Source: Colwellia sp.
GTDB taxonomy: Bacteria; Pseudomonadota; Gammaproteobacteria; Enterobacterales; Alteromonadaceae
Direction: 5' to 3'
Length of the DNA stretch: 64,000 bases
Assembly (NCBI GenBank): GCA_020630795.1
Contig: JAHDIK010000002.1
Location: 195,954-259,953, forward strand
The position numbers were made by a program, and so were the translations under genes. The notes under the pieces are model-generated. The model was not told where the DNA came from. It saw nothing but the letters and a program-made list of their open reading frames with translations, and ran no database searches. The first letter of the stretch is position 1; each line of letters opens with the position of its first letter. Positions 37,794 to 45,864 of the stretch are shown piece after piece.

Positions 37794-39350
37794 TTAGTTA
37801 ACTGCTTTTTCGTGATCAACTGCTGGCGTTGCTGTTTTTGCAGCAATAAAGCTCACAATAAACGTTGAGCCAATATCTTCTTTACTGGTAATAGATATTT
37901 TTCCATCCATATGTTCGACCAGTGTTTTTGACAAAGAAAGGCCTATACCTAAGCCATCTATGCATTGTTTTATCGGGTAGTTAAGTCGCGTAAATGGAAG
38001 GAAAATACGTTCTAGGTCATCGTCTGAAATACCGACGCCCGAATCTTCAATATGTACTTCAATATTGTGTGGATTAGGCTTTTGTATGCTGATGATAATA
38101 TTGCCATTTTGTTTATTGTATAAAACGGCATTGGTTAATATATGCAGCATTATTTGTCGTACGCGACCTTCATTCGCTAGAACTTCAGCATGTTGAGGAA
38201 CATAAATGATAGATATGTTTTTAGGTTCTCCGAGCGGTTTTACCATGTTAATACATGACTCAATGATGTCGTCTAAAAAGCAATTGTGTAACTCTATTTC
38301 AAATTCGTCTTTTGTGCTCTGTACAACATCCATAATGTCTTTCACTAACATGCTTAAATGTTTACCTGCAATTTTTATGTTATCAATGAGGTACTTGTTA
38401 TCTTTCTGGTCGTCTGGAGTTAGACTATTTAGCACATCTGAACCGCCCACTATGGCGTTTAGCGGGGTATTAAACTCGTGTGATATACGCGACATAAACT
38501 CTGTTTTCGTTTTATTGGCTAATTCAGCCTCTGCTTTTGCAAGCTCAAGCTCTGCGGTACGTTGTTTTACTTTGTCTTCAAGTATTAGATGAGAGTTTAA
38601 AACTTCTTGCCGTGCATCTGCTAGCTTACTTACCATGTTAGAAAACGCATTTTCAATGATGGTAAGTTCATTTTCTCGTTTGTTATTTAAATCGATTTCA
38701 ATTTTGTCTAACTTTTTGAAGTTAACGTTGTTTATCGTATCAACTAACTTATGTAGAGGTTCTAATAGGATACGTTTTCCTACCCAGAAAAATAATACCC
38801 AAAGCGCGATTGTTTTAAGAATGGAATTGATAATTAAAAGAATAATACCCATTTTTACGCGATCTATAACGACACTAGAGCTTGAATAGATTGTTGCTGA
38901 ACCTACCAATCTAGGTTCGCCTCTAAATTGATAATTTATCGGAAATTGAAACGAGAATAGATTGGTAGATGTATTCGTGTCGAGCTCCATTGGTGAGCCT
39001 GAATCATCGTAGCGTATTATTTTATCGTTATGTTTAATCGTGCCTGTAGCGGTAAGTAGTTTATTTTTTTGCTCTATTTTTATTCCGTTAATAATAGGGA
39101 TTGCGTACATACCGTTGATGGTGTTTTGAATTTGCTCTTTGTCTAAGTTCCACAAACTCGCACTGAGAATCGGTTCAAATATCTCTTGGTTGATTGATAG
39201 CTCGTCTTGAATTTCTTGTTCTGTGTACTGATATTCAATGATTACTTGGCTTACAGTAATGACAATCGCTACAGCACAATAAAACATAAAAACAATTTTA
39301 ATTAGCTGTGTTGCAACAGAGTTTTTTTGTAGGAAAGATGTTTTAGTCAT
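37794..39350 (-). CDS. Membrane sensor histidine kinase
   Basis: 518 residues. Membrane helices lie at about 17-38 and 166-190, enclosing a periplasmic domain of about 125 residues. A HAMP-like linker (about 191-245) and a coiled coil (246-285) follow. The phospho-accepting histidine is H291 in RISHEFNTPLNAIVGG. The ATPase motifs are ILTNAVLYNKQNG, EDSGVGISDDDLERIFLPF and GLGIGLSLSKTLVEHM. There is no receiver domain, and no response regulator is nearby. The gene starts three bases after the stop of a glycine-betaine-type binding protein, so it probably senses that protein's liganded form. Confidence 0.9.
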   Translation of the reverse strand: MTKTSFLQKNSVATQLIKIVFMFYCAVAIVITVSQVIIEYQYTEQEIQDELSINQEIFEPILSASLWNLDKEQIQNTINGMYAIPIINGIKIEQKNKLLTATGTIKHNDKIIRYDDSGSPMELDTNTSTNLFSFQFPINYQFRGEPRLVGSATIYSSSSVVIDRVKMGIILLIINSILKTIALWVLFFWVGKRILLEPLHKLVDTINNVNFKKLDKIEIDLNNKRENELTIIENAFSNMVSKLADARQEVLNSHLILEDKVKQRTAELELAKAEAELANKTKTEFMSRISHEFNTPLNAIVGGSDVLNSLTPDDQKDNKYLIDNIKIAGKHLSMLVKDIMDVVQSTKDEFEIELHNCFLDDIIESCINMVKPLGEPKNISIIYVPQHAEVLANEGRVRQIMLHILTNAVLYNKQNGNIIISIQKPNPHNIEVHIEDSGVGISDDDLERIFLPFTRLNYPIKQCIDGLGIGLSLSKTLVEHMDGKISITSKEDIGSTFIVSFIAAKTATPAVDHEKAVN

Positions 39351-39353
39351 GTA

Positions 39354-40310
39354 TTAGCTTCCTGATACGCAATGAGAGGGAATCCACTTTTTCCATGTAG
39401 GTTTGTTTTCATTAACCCACTTAGCAGCTGTATCTCGATGAGACTCTTTATAAAAGTCTACTTGTGCAGCAAGCATCGCTATTGATTTATTATCAAAGTT
39501 TATGTTTTTTATAATGTCATACGCGCAAGGCCATAAGTCAGGAAATTTTGACCAAACCGCTTTTTTTAACCAGCCGTTTTTAGGGTTTCCGCAATCGTAA
39601 TGAAAGTCGGGGTTGAGGCCCCATTCGGGATCGGTTTCACATTCTGGGCTATAGTTGGGAAACTCCACAAATTTTCCGTCGTAAACCGCCTCAACCCAGT
39701 TGGGGCTCCAATTAAATAACACAATTGGTAATTTGTTTTTACGAGCATGGCTCAAAGCAACCCACAGTTCGTCGGCTTCACTTACTGTACTTACCGAAAA
39801 ATTAAGTTCTAATGCCCTTATTCTAGCTGCTTCAGGTTTTTCCCATGGGCCAGCTACATATTCGCCAACGTCAGAACCATCAACCGAAAAGAGCGAAGCG
39901 CATCGTTTTAACGCTTGCCAATCAGGTAAACCAGGGCATACAAGTTCCACATAACTTGGATACCACCAATCTTCACGTGTTTTTGCGTCATGGCTTCCAG
40001 CATCAATAATTCCGCCAGACTCTACCATTCTGTTGAACATTTCTGACATGGTGCCTTCCCAAACTTCAATTTGAACGTGGTCAATTCCTTGTGACAGTGA
40101 GCCCCATTGTTCGTTGGTAGTTGCTTCAGAATAAGTTGTTTTATAACCAACAGAATCTAAAATTTCTCCTGTGATATAGGCGAGTACGATTTGGCTGCTC
40201 CAATTATTCACAATTATGTTGATTGGAGTTTGGTTTTTGCTCGGGTTGGCCGACGAGAAACAGCAAAACACTAACAGGGGAATCCAGAAAAATTTCGCAA
40301 TTCTTTGCAT
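39354..40310 (-). CDS. Glycine-betaine/choline-type (OpuAC) substrate-binding protein
   Basis: 318 residues with a signal peptide of about 22 residues (ending SSA). The fold and motifs are those of OpuAC/ProX binding proteins: INIIVNNWSSQIVLAYITGE at the start, VQIEVWEGTMSEMF, VLFNWSPNWVEAVYDGKFVEF and DTAAKWVNENKPTWKKWIP at the end. It has many tryptophans, the type of residue that forms the aromatic cage for quaternary ammonium ligands. No ABC permease or ATPase gene lies beside it. It is instead the first gene of an operon with a histidine kinase and a porin, which points to a sensing rather than transport role. Confidence 0.85.
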   Translation of the reverse strand: MQRIAKFFWIPLLVFCCFSSANPSKNQTPINIIVNNWSSQIVLAYITGEILDSVGYKTTYSEATTNEQWGSLSQGIDHVQIEVWEGTMSEMFNRMVESGGIIDAGSHDAKTREDWWYPSYVELVCPGLPDWQALKRCASLFSVDGSDVGEYVAGPWEKPEAARIRALELNFSVSTVSEADELWVALSHARKNKLPIVLFNWSPNWVEAVYDGKFVEFPNYSPECETDPEWGLNPDFHYDCGNPKNGWLKKAVWSKFPDLWPCAYDIIKNINFDNKSIAMLAAQVDFYKESHRDTAAKWVNENKPTWKKWIPSHCVSGS

Positions 40311-40448
40311 TATGGCTCTTGATTTTAAGGTGCGTATTTTAATTAAAGCACTTATCGTCGGCTTATCAAATAATTACCTGTTTTTTATGACGAGTTATTA
40401 TGAAATAAATAGTGCACCTACAAACTAATCGGGTTATAAATACATTAT

Positions 40449-40469
40449 AGATGGCTAGATAGCTATAAT
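40449..40469 (+). promoter_or_regulatory. MetJ-like boxes overlapping the metC promoter
   Basis: Two adjacent octamers, AGATGGCT (40449-40456) and AGATAGCT (40457-40464), match the MetJ consensus AGACGTCT in 6 and 5 of 8 positions, in the tandem arrangement MetJ needs. They run directly into a perfect -10 TATAAT (40464-40469). The start codon of metC is 48 bases further. MetJ bound here would cover the promoter. The operator is inferred from the consensus only. Confidence 0.5.
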
Positions 40470-40517
40470 GTGAGGTGGAATGCTAATTCGCCTCCCAATT
40501 AAATTGAGAAATGTGAA

Positions 40518-41696
40518 ATGAAAAAAGAAACTAAAGTGATTGAGGCAGGGCGCTCAAGTAAATGGACTAACGGTGTGGTTAACCCTTCTGTGCAAAGGGC
40601 TTCAACGGTTGTTTTTGATTCAGTGAAAGATATGAAAAATGCGGCGGTAAATAAAACGAATCAAACCTTGTTTTATGGCCGTAGAGGAACCACCACTTCT
40701 TTTGCGTTTAGTGATGCTATGACTGAAATTGAAGGTGGCGCAGGCTGCGCGTTATATCCTTCAGGTACCGCAGCAATTACTAATGCGATCATTTCGTTTG
40801 TTAAGACTGGTGATCATATTTTGATGGTAGATAGTGCTTATGAACCTACCCGTGATTTTTGCGATAAAATTCTGTCTAAAATGGGCGTTACAACAACGTA
40901 TTACGACCCATTAATTGGAAAAGGTATTGAGGCGCTGATTCAAGAGAATACATCGATAGTGTTTTTAGAATCACCTGGATCAATTACGATGGAAGTTCAA
41001 GACGTACCGGGCATCGCCGAAGTTGCTCATAAACATAACTGTATTGTAATGTTAGATAATACTTGGGGAGCAGGTATTAACTTTAGACCGTTTGATTATG
41101 GTGTTGATGTATCAGTGCAAGCGGCTACTAAATACATTGTTGGTCATTCTGACGTGATGCTGGGTACGGCTACTGCTACTGAAAAGCTATGGCCTCAGTT
41201 ACGCGAAAATAGTTACATTATGGGACAATGTACTTCTCCTGATGATTTATACCTTGCATTACGTGGTATACGTACCTTAAGTGTTCGTTTAAACCAACAC
41301 CAACAAAGTGCTCTAAAAATTGCTAACTGGCTTGCTCAAAGACCAGAGGTTGAAACCGTATTGCATCCTGCCTTGCCATCTTGTCCTGGTCATGAATATT
41401 TTGAGAGAGACTTTAGTGGCTCAAACGGGTTGTTTTCTTTTGTGCTAAACCGAGGAAACCAAGCAGCGATTACAGCGCTGTTAGATGGTATGAAGCACTT
41501 TAAAATGGGGTATTCTTGGGGAGGCTTTGAAAGTCTTATACTTGCTATTTCTAGTATTAAATCTATGCGTACAGTAACAGACTGGAAATATGAATACCCA
41601 CTTATCAGGTTACATGTTGGTTTGGAAAATGTTGATGATTTGATAAACGATCTAGAGAACGGCTTTGCTCGCTTAAACGATGTACTTGATAAATAG
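40518..41696 (+). CDS. metC: Cystathionine beta-lyase
   Basis: PLP enzyme of methionine synthesis that splits cystathionine to homocysteine, pyruvate and ammonia. It has 392 residues (E. coli MetC 395). The PLP lysine is K205 in QAATKYIVGHSD. Other family motifs are TLFYGRRGTTTSFAF, FLESPGSITMEVQDVPGI and YSWGGFESLILA, the last typical of MetC rather than MetB. The end LIRLHVGLENVDDLINDLE also fits. It is monocistronic between a probable MetJ-regulated promoter and a strong terminator. Confidence 0.97.
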   Translation: MKKETKVIEAGRSSKWTNGVVNPSVQRASTVVFDSVKDMKNAAVNKTNQTLFYGRRGTTTSFAFSDAMTEIEGGAGCALYPSGTAAITNAIISFVKTGDHILMVDSAYEPTRDFCDKILSKMGVTTTYYDPLIGKGIEALIQENTSIVFLESPGSITMEVQDVPGIAEVAHKHNCIVMLDNTWGAGINFRPFDYGVDVSVQAATKYIVGHSDVMLGTATATEKLWPQLRENSYIMGQCTSPDDLYLALRGIRTLSVRLNQHQQSALKIANWLAQRPEVETVLHPALPSCPGHEYFERDFSGSNGLFSFVLNRGNQAAITALLDGMKHFKMGYSWGGFESLILAISSIKSMRTVTDWKYEYPLIRLHVGLENVDDLINDLENGFARLNDVLDK

Positions 41697-41712
41697 CACA
41701 AGTGATTAGAGT

Positions 41713-41740
41713 AAAAAAGGTACTTTTTAGTACCTTTTTT
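41713..41740. terminator. Bidirectional terminator between metC and the alkaline phosphatase gene
   Basis: AAAAAAGGTACT and AGTACCTTTTTT form a perfect 12-base-pair stem with a TTTT loop, equally good in both directions, between convergent genes. Confidence 0.9.
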
Positions 41741-41796
41741 GGTTTATATCATGCGTGCTTTAGGGCGGGGTTACTTGTTAGAGTTACTTGTCATCG

Positions 41797-43167
41797 TTAC
41801 TTGCCAAGCAGCTTGAACAACTTTTTAGCGATATCTGTATTGTCTTGATGACCTACAAATAGTTCACTTCCTTTCCCTAGTGCGAAAACAGGAACATCAA
41901 CAGCGGTGTGGCCTGATGATGTCCAACCTGTGTTAGTACGCTTGTCTACTATACGGTTTATCGCTTTGTATAATCGTCTTTTAAGATTAGGTTTGTATTT
42001 ACCTTTATTAACCTTAGTTGTTTCAAATGCTTCTATTTCTGCTAGCGTGTCCTGCTTTAATGCAACCAATTGGCTAATTTCTTTTTTAGACACACCAAAA
42101 TTCAACATACTACTCAGTTTTTTCTGAGTAATATCTTCTTTTGAAAACTTGGCTGCAATTGCATCTGTTGAGTGTTTTAGATGTTTAAGTACTTCAGGGC
42201 GCCACTCGTAAACACCTTTTGCTCCTATGGTAAAACCACCTGTGCTGTGGTCTGCCGTAACAATCACGAGTGTGTCTGGGTTTTCAGCAACATATTGCTC
42301 TAAGTACTCTAAGGTTTTGGCTAAGTCATCCATCTCAGCCATTGCTGAGGCAATATCGTTCGCATGTCCACCCCAGTCTATTTGGCTTGCCTCTACTAAC
42401 ATAAAATAACCGTTTTGGTTGGCTAAATGCGAAGTAGCCGCTTTAGTCATCATTGATAATCTATGCTTATTCGTGTCGTCTAACGCCCAAGGCAGACCTT
42501 TTTTACCAAATAACCCCAATAGAGGTTTATTAGTGGTTGCTGAAGCTAGCTCAGCGTAATCATCAACATATTGAAAACCATTTTGCTTAAACTCGTTAAC
42601 TAAGTTTCTGTCATCACGTATGAAATATTGCCAGCCACCACCGAGATAAACATCTGCTTGTATTCCTTCGTCAATATAACTGTCAGCAATTTCGTTATAA
42701 TTTTGTCGGCTTTCATTATGCGCAAGGTAAGATGCAGGGGTCGCGTGGTTGATTTGAGACGTAACCACAACACCTGTTTTTTTACCTAATGACTTAGCGT
42801 AAGAGAGTACACTTTGAACGGGTTGTTTTTGAATATTTACGCCAATTGCACCATTGTATGTTTTTATTCCGCTTGATAATGCCGTTGCACTTGCTGCAGA
42901 GTCGGTTACATAATCCGATGCTAAATCTGGATATGTACTACTAGAACCAACATGTAGGCGGTCGAACACTGTTTCTTCTACTAAAGGGGTATCTGTATTG
43001 TCTTTAAAGTAGCGATACGCAGTTGTGTACGCTGGGCCCATACCATCACCAATCACCATGATAATATTTTTAGGTGTTTTGATGTTTTGGCGACTCAATT
43101 CGCTTGTAGTGTTACTACAAGAAGTTACGAAACCCGCTAGCGCTAAAGCAATTAAAATTTTGTTCAT
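41797..43167 (-). CDS. Alkaline phosphatase lipoprotein (PhoA superfamily)
   Basis: 456 residues. The start MNKILIALALAGFVTSC is a lipoprotein signal with the modified cysteine at C17, so the enzyme is membrane-anchored, probably facing the periplasm or cell surface. Metal and active-site motifs are MVIGDGMGPAYTTAYRYF (D41), the nucleophile S90 in VTDSAASATALSSG, VEASQIDWGGHAND, and the late VTADHSTGGF and SSGHTAVDVPVFA. It would release phosphate from nucleotides and other monoesters. AGGA lies six bases before the ATG. It is the third gene of a RutR-like regulator / nuclease-fold / phosphatase operon, which suggests dephosphorylation of nucleotides from external nucleic acids. Confidence 0.92.
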   Translation of the reverse strand: MNKILIALALAGFVTSCSNTTSELSRQNIKTPKNIIMVIGDGMGPAYTTAYRYFKDNTDTPLVEETVFDRLHVGSSSTYPDLASDYVTDSAASATALSSGIKTYNGAIGVNIQKQPVQSVLSYAKSLGKKTGVVVTSQINHATPASYLAHNESRQNYNEIADSYIDEGIQADVYLGGGWQYFIRDDRNLVNEFKQNGFQYVDDYAELASATTNKPLLGLFGKKGLPWALDDTNKHRLSMMTKAATSHLANQNGYFMLVEASQIDWGGHANDIASAMAEMDDLAKTLEYLEQYVAENPDTLVIVTADHSTGGFTIGAKGVYEWRPEVLKHLKHSTDAIAAKFSKEDITQKKLSSMLNFGVSKKEISQLVALKQDTLAEIEAFETTKVNKGKYKPNLKRRLYKAINRIVDKRTNTGWTSSGHTAVDVPVFALGKGSELFVGHQDNTDIAKKLFKLLGK

Positions 43168-43207
43168 TGTTTTTCCTATTCACTGATTACAACTCAGCGT
43201 TCAGTGA

Positions 43208-44407
43208 TTAAAGGTTTATGTCTACCCATACAAGACGGTGATCTGATGATGCGGCCCTGTCTTTAATTAATCTATATTCTGGTGATTCTGGTAATGGCCA
43301 AAAAACGCCTGAATCAATTAATGTAATACCCGACTTAGACGGTAATACATAATCGGCTCTCATTCGCCAGTACGCAGTGTGGTGTTGCGCATTTGGGTTT
43401 TGATCAGAATGCTTTTTACCACCTTCGCTCTTAGGCAAAGGATCTTGAATATTTTGATGATTTAGTAGGTTGGTGATACCTGACTTAACAGCATCTCCGT
43501 CAACACTTGATGCGTTTTGGTCACCCATAATTACAAATGATGAATTTGGTGTAATACCGCCTTTCGTACCTTTGTCGTCATAGATGTAACCTGATTGTTC
43601 TTGGGTGATATAGTCGCTCCAAAAACGAATTTCGTCATGATTTCGCTTGCCATTTCTGTCTTCAGGGCCATCGAAAACCGGAGGAGTAGGGTGACTTGCT
43701 AACACATGGAGTGTTTTGCCGTTAACATTAACGGGTATGTCCCAATGAGATTTTGAAGATAACCTTAGGTTTTGCCATGCTTCCTGACTGTACCAAGGTT
43801 TTTGTGTTGCAGGATCTATAGGTTGTAAAGCATTCGGCATATCTTTCCATTTAAACAATTGGAACGTGCGAATGGTCTTCTGATCTATTGGGTATTTTGA
43901 AAGCAATACCATTCCAAAGTGCCCTGGGAAGTAGCCAAAACCGTGTGTGTCGGCTGGTAATTGACCTTTCTTTTTATCATTGTTTAAATCAAACGACGTA
44001 GCTACGCCAGTATTAACAGCACCTTGAAAAACAAAAGGGTACGCCACTGTTTTTTGGCCATTTTGACTTTTACCTAAATATTCTTTCAAAAAATGCTGAA
44101 TAGCTGTGTCACTGTCATTTTCGCGATCAAACTCGTTTAATAAAATAATGTCGGGATTTGTTCGTTGTATTATTTCTGCAATATTTTTAATCTGCTGATG
44201 ATCACTATTTAACGCTTTACTTAGTTCATTACCCTTTACATTTGGTGATTTCCCGCGCACGTGAGGCAAATAATTTAACGCTTCCATGCTTACGTTGAAT
44301 GTAGCTACCCGAACAAGTTGTTCTGGTTCCGACGAAGGTTTAATAGCCATACAGCCGCCTGTAAAAATTACAAAAGATAATAAAGAGCTAAGAGTAAGTA
44401 ACTTCAA
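43208..44407 (-). CDS. Endonuclease/exonuclease/phosphatase-family lipoprotein
   Basis: 399 residues starting at TTG (44407), supported by AGGA five bases before it. The signal ends in a lipobox FTGGC (C19). The EEP fold is shown by RVATFNVSMEA, the metal-binding glutamate in DIILLNEFDREND, GFGYFPGHFGMVLLSKYPI, HVLASHPTPPV, VIMGDQNASSVDGDA and the terminal SSDHRLVWVDI. It belongs to the secreted, extended members of the family, which act on phosphodiesters or phosphomonoesters; specificity cannot be told. It lies 24 bases after the regulator gene and 40 before the phosphatase, and probably attacks extracellular nucleic acids or nucleotides (inference from context). Confidence 0.87.
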   Translation of the reverse strand: MKLLTLSSLLSFVIFTGGCMAIKPSSEPEQLVRVATFNVSMEALNYLPHVRGKSPNVKGNELSKALNSDHQQIKNIAEIIQRTNPDIILLNEFDRENDSDTAIQHFLKEYLGKSQNGQKTVAYPFVFQGAVNTGVATSFDLNNDKKKGQLPADTHGFGYFPGHFGMVLLSKYPIDQKTIRTFQLFKWKDMPNALQPIDPATQKPWYSQEAWQNLRLSSKSHWDIPVNVNGKTLHVLASHPTPPVFDGPEDRNGKRNHDEIRFWSDYITQEQSGYIYDDKGTKGGITPNSSFVIMGDQNASSVDGDAVKSGITNLLNHQNIQDPLPKSEGGKKHSDQNPNAQHHTAYWRMRADYVLPSKSGITLIDSGVFWPLPESPEYRLIKDRAASSDHRLVWVDINL

Positions 44408-44431
44408 AGTCGTTCCTATTAAAAGGGTTAT

Positions 44432-45115
44432 TTAGTCATCATTTAAGCCACAGCCCCGTAAAATAATGTCTGTTAGAAATGCAGTAACATTTTTACAGTC
44501 TTCATCTTCAAAGTCGGCTTGGTTCATGACCGTTAAAATTTGGTTATCAAAATCTGCATAATGCTGCGTTGATGACCAAATAAGAAAAATTAAATGAACA
44601 GGATCAACGTTTTTCATTTCGCCGTTGTCTATCCATTGTTGAAAAAGCACAGCTTTTTCTCTTACCCATTTGCGTAAATACGTTCGAGTAAAATCTTTTA
44701 GGTGCTGTGCGCCTTGAATGATTTCCATTGCATAAATTTTTGAAGAGCCAGGTTCTTCAAATGACAGTTTAACTTTTGCAGCAATGAATTTTTCTATAGC
44801 AACTTTAGGTCCGTTATCAGGATCAATATCACCAATAGCATCATCCCACATAGACAACGTTCTTTCTAAAACCGCATGGTAAATGTTTTCTTTGTTTTTA
44901 AAGTAATAAAGTACGTTCGCTTTAGGTAATGAAGCTCTGTCAGCAATTGCTTGAACGGTAGCGCCCTTATAACCTTGCAAGATAAACTCTTCTTGAGCAG
45001 CAGCTAATATTTTATCTTGGCTTTTTTCTCGTATGCTGCCTTGTTTACTTGTTTTAATATTTCGCTCGTTTTTATTTAGGTGACTTTGTTTACTCAGTTT
45101 ATTCTTTTCTTTCAT
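44432..45115 (-). CDS. TetR-family regulator, RutR-like
   Basis: 227 residues from the ATG at 45115. A TTG eight codons upstream is less likely; GGAG stands 11 bases before the ATG. The helix-turn-helix is TVQAIADRASLPKANVLYYFKNKENIYHAVL. The ligand domain closely follows E. coli RutR: AMEIIQGAQHL and especially HLIFLIWSSTQHYADFDNQI, where RutR has the same IW.STQHYADF pattern. RutR senses uracil and thymine and controls pyrimidine genes, so a pyrimidine ligand is likely. It heads the operon with the nuclease-fold and phosphatase genes. RutR-type dyads occur upstream of itself and of several nucleoside genes. It is not RutR in the strict sense: no rut genes are seen. Confidence 0.85.
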   Translation of the reverse strand: MKEKNKLSKQSHLNKNERNIKTSKQGSIREKSQDKILAAAQEEFILQGYKGATVQAIADRASLPKANVLYYFKNKENIYHAVLERTLSMWDDAIGDIDPDNGPKVAIEKFIAAKVKLSFEEPGSSKIYAMEIIQGAQHLKDFTRTYLRKWVREKAVLFQQWIDNGEMKNVDPVHLIFLIWSSTQHYADFDNQILTVMNQADFEDEDCKNVTAFLTDIILRGCGLNDD

Positions 45116-45196
45116 ATTTATGAATACTCCATATCTCAAAAATATAACCTTTTACTTTATACCGAATAAAATCCATTTAATAACTTAGTGAAAAGG

Positions 45197-45212
45197 TTGA
45201 CTATGTGGTTTA
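45197..45212. promoter_or_regulatory. RutR-like operator upstream of the regulator operon
   Basis: TTGACTATGTGGTTTA compares with the RutR consensus TTGACCANNTGGTCAA: 12 of the 14 defined positions would need to match for a perfect site, and here the left half has 6 of 7 and the right half 5 of 7. It lies about 82 bases before the regulator start, suggesting autoregulation. Confidence 0.5.
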
Positions 45213-45482
45213 AAAATAACGTTTTTGTTTTTATTGTATGACATATTTATGAAAAGTTATCTAACGATAATACTGAGCTTTTATTACACTAAAATGTCAA
45301 ATAATAGACTTTTAATTGCAAATCATTTGGCAACTAAGTCAAATAAAGATAATCACATGAAAAAGCCTCACCTTTCAACCTGAAAAGTCATATATTTTAA
45401 TTTTAATTGTTCGTAAGGTCTACTTAATGATTTTGTTTCTACCCTTTATATATATAGTATTTGTTTGTTATGTTTTTTTTAG

Positions 45483-45498
45483 TTGACTATATGGTTAT
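45483..45498. promoter_or_regulatory. RutR-like operator upstream of the first TonB receptor
   Basis: TTGACTATATGGTTAT has the left half 6 of 7 and the right half 5 of 7 against the RutR consensus. The core AGTTGACTAWATGGTTA is shared almost base for base with the site before cdd, although the two lie 3.7 kb apart. Confidence 0.55.
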
Positions 45499-45864
45499 TT
45501 AATTGGTTTCTTTGTTTTTGACTATAATATTTTGTTTTTAAAATAACCTTTTTAATATCTAAATATGATTACACTATCAAATGTAAATTAACTTGTTTTA
45601 ATTTAACTGTTTGTTATTTATTAGATATTTTTTGATGTGGAGTTTTTTTTGTTCTTTTTATAAAAATGTGGTTTTACCAGTTAAATTATGAACGAAAAAC
45701 ATGTAATGAAAATGTAATCAAACTTTGGTTTAATTTCACATGAAATATAAACATGAAGACATAATTTAAATTTTTACGACTATATTTATTACTAATTTGT
45801 TACAAATAATAAAACCTAAAAAATAATAAAACTTAAAATTAAACTTCTACTAAGGACTAAAAAG

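Larger units (their letters stand above)
45116..45864. other. Long AT-rich divergent promoter region
   Basis: About 750 bases between the regulator and the large TonB receptor, with no reading frame of note. It contains two RutR-like dyads (45197 and 45483) and a third TTGACTATA half (45518-45526) placed 35 bases after the second. Otherwise it is strongly AT-rich with several runs of T or A. The length suggests a complex promoter or a long leader for the receptor mRNA. Confidence 0.6.

Noticed and set aside
40216..40428. A 70-codon plus-strand frame before metC
   Set aside because: Its first half is antisense to the signal-peptide region of the OpuAC-like gene and it has no ribosome site or continuation into the metC promoter region.
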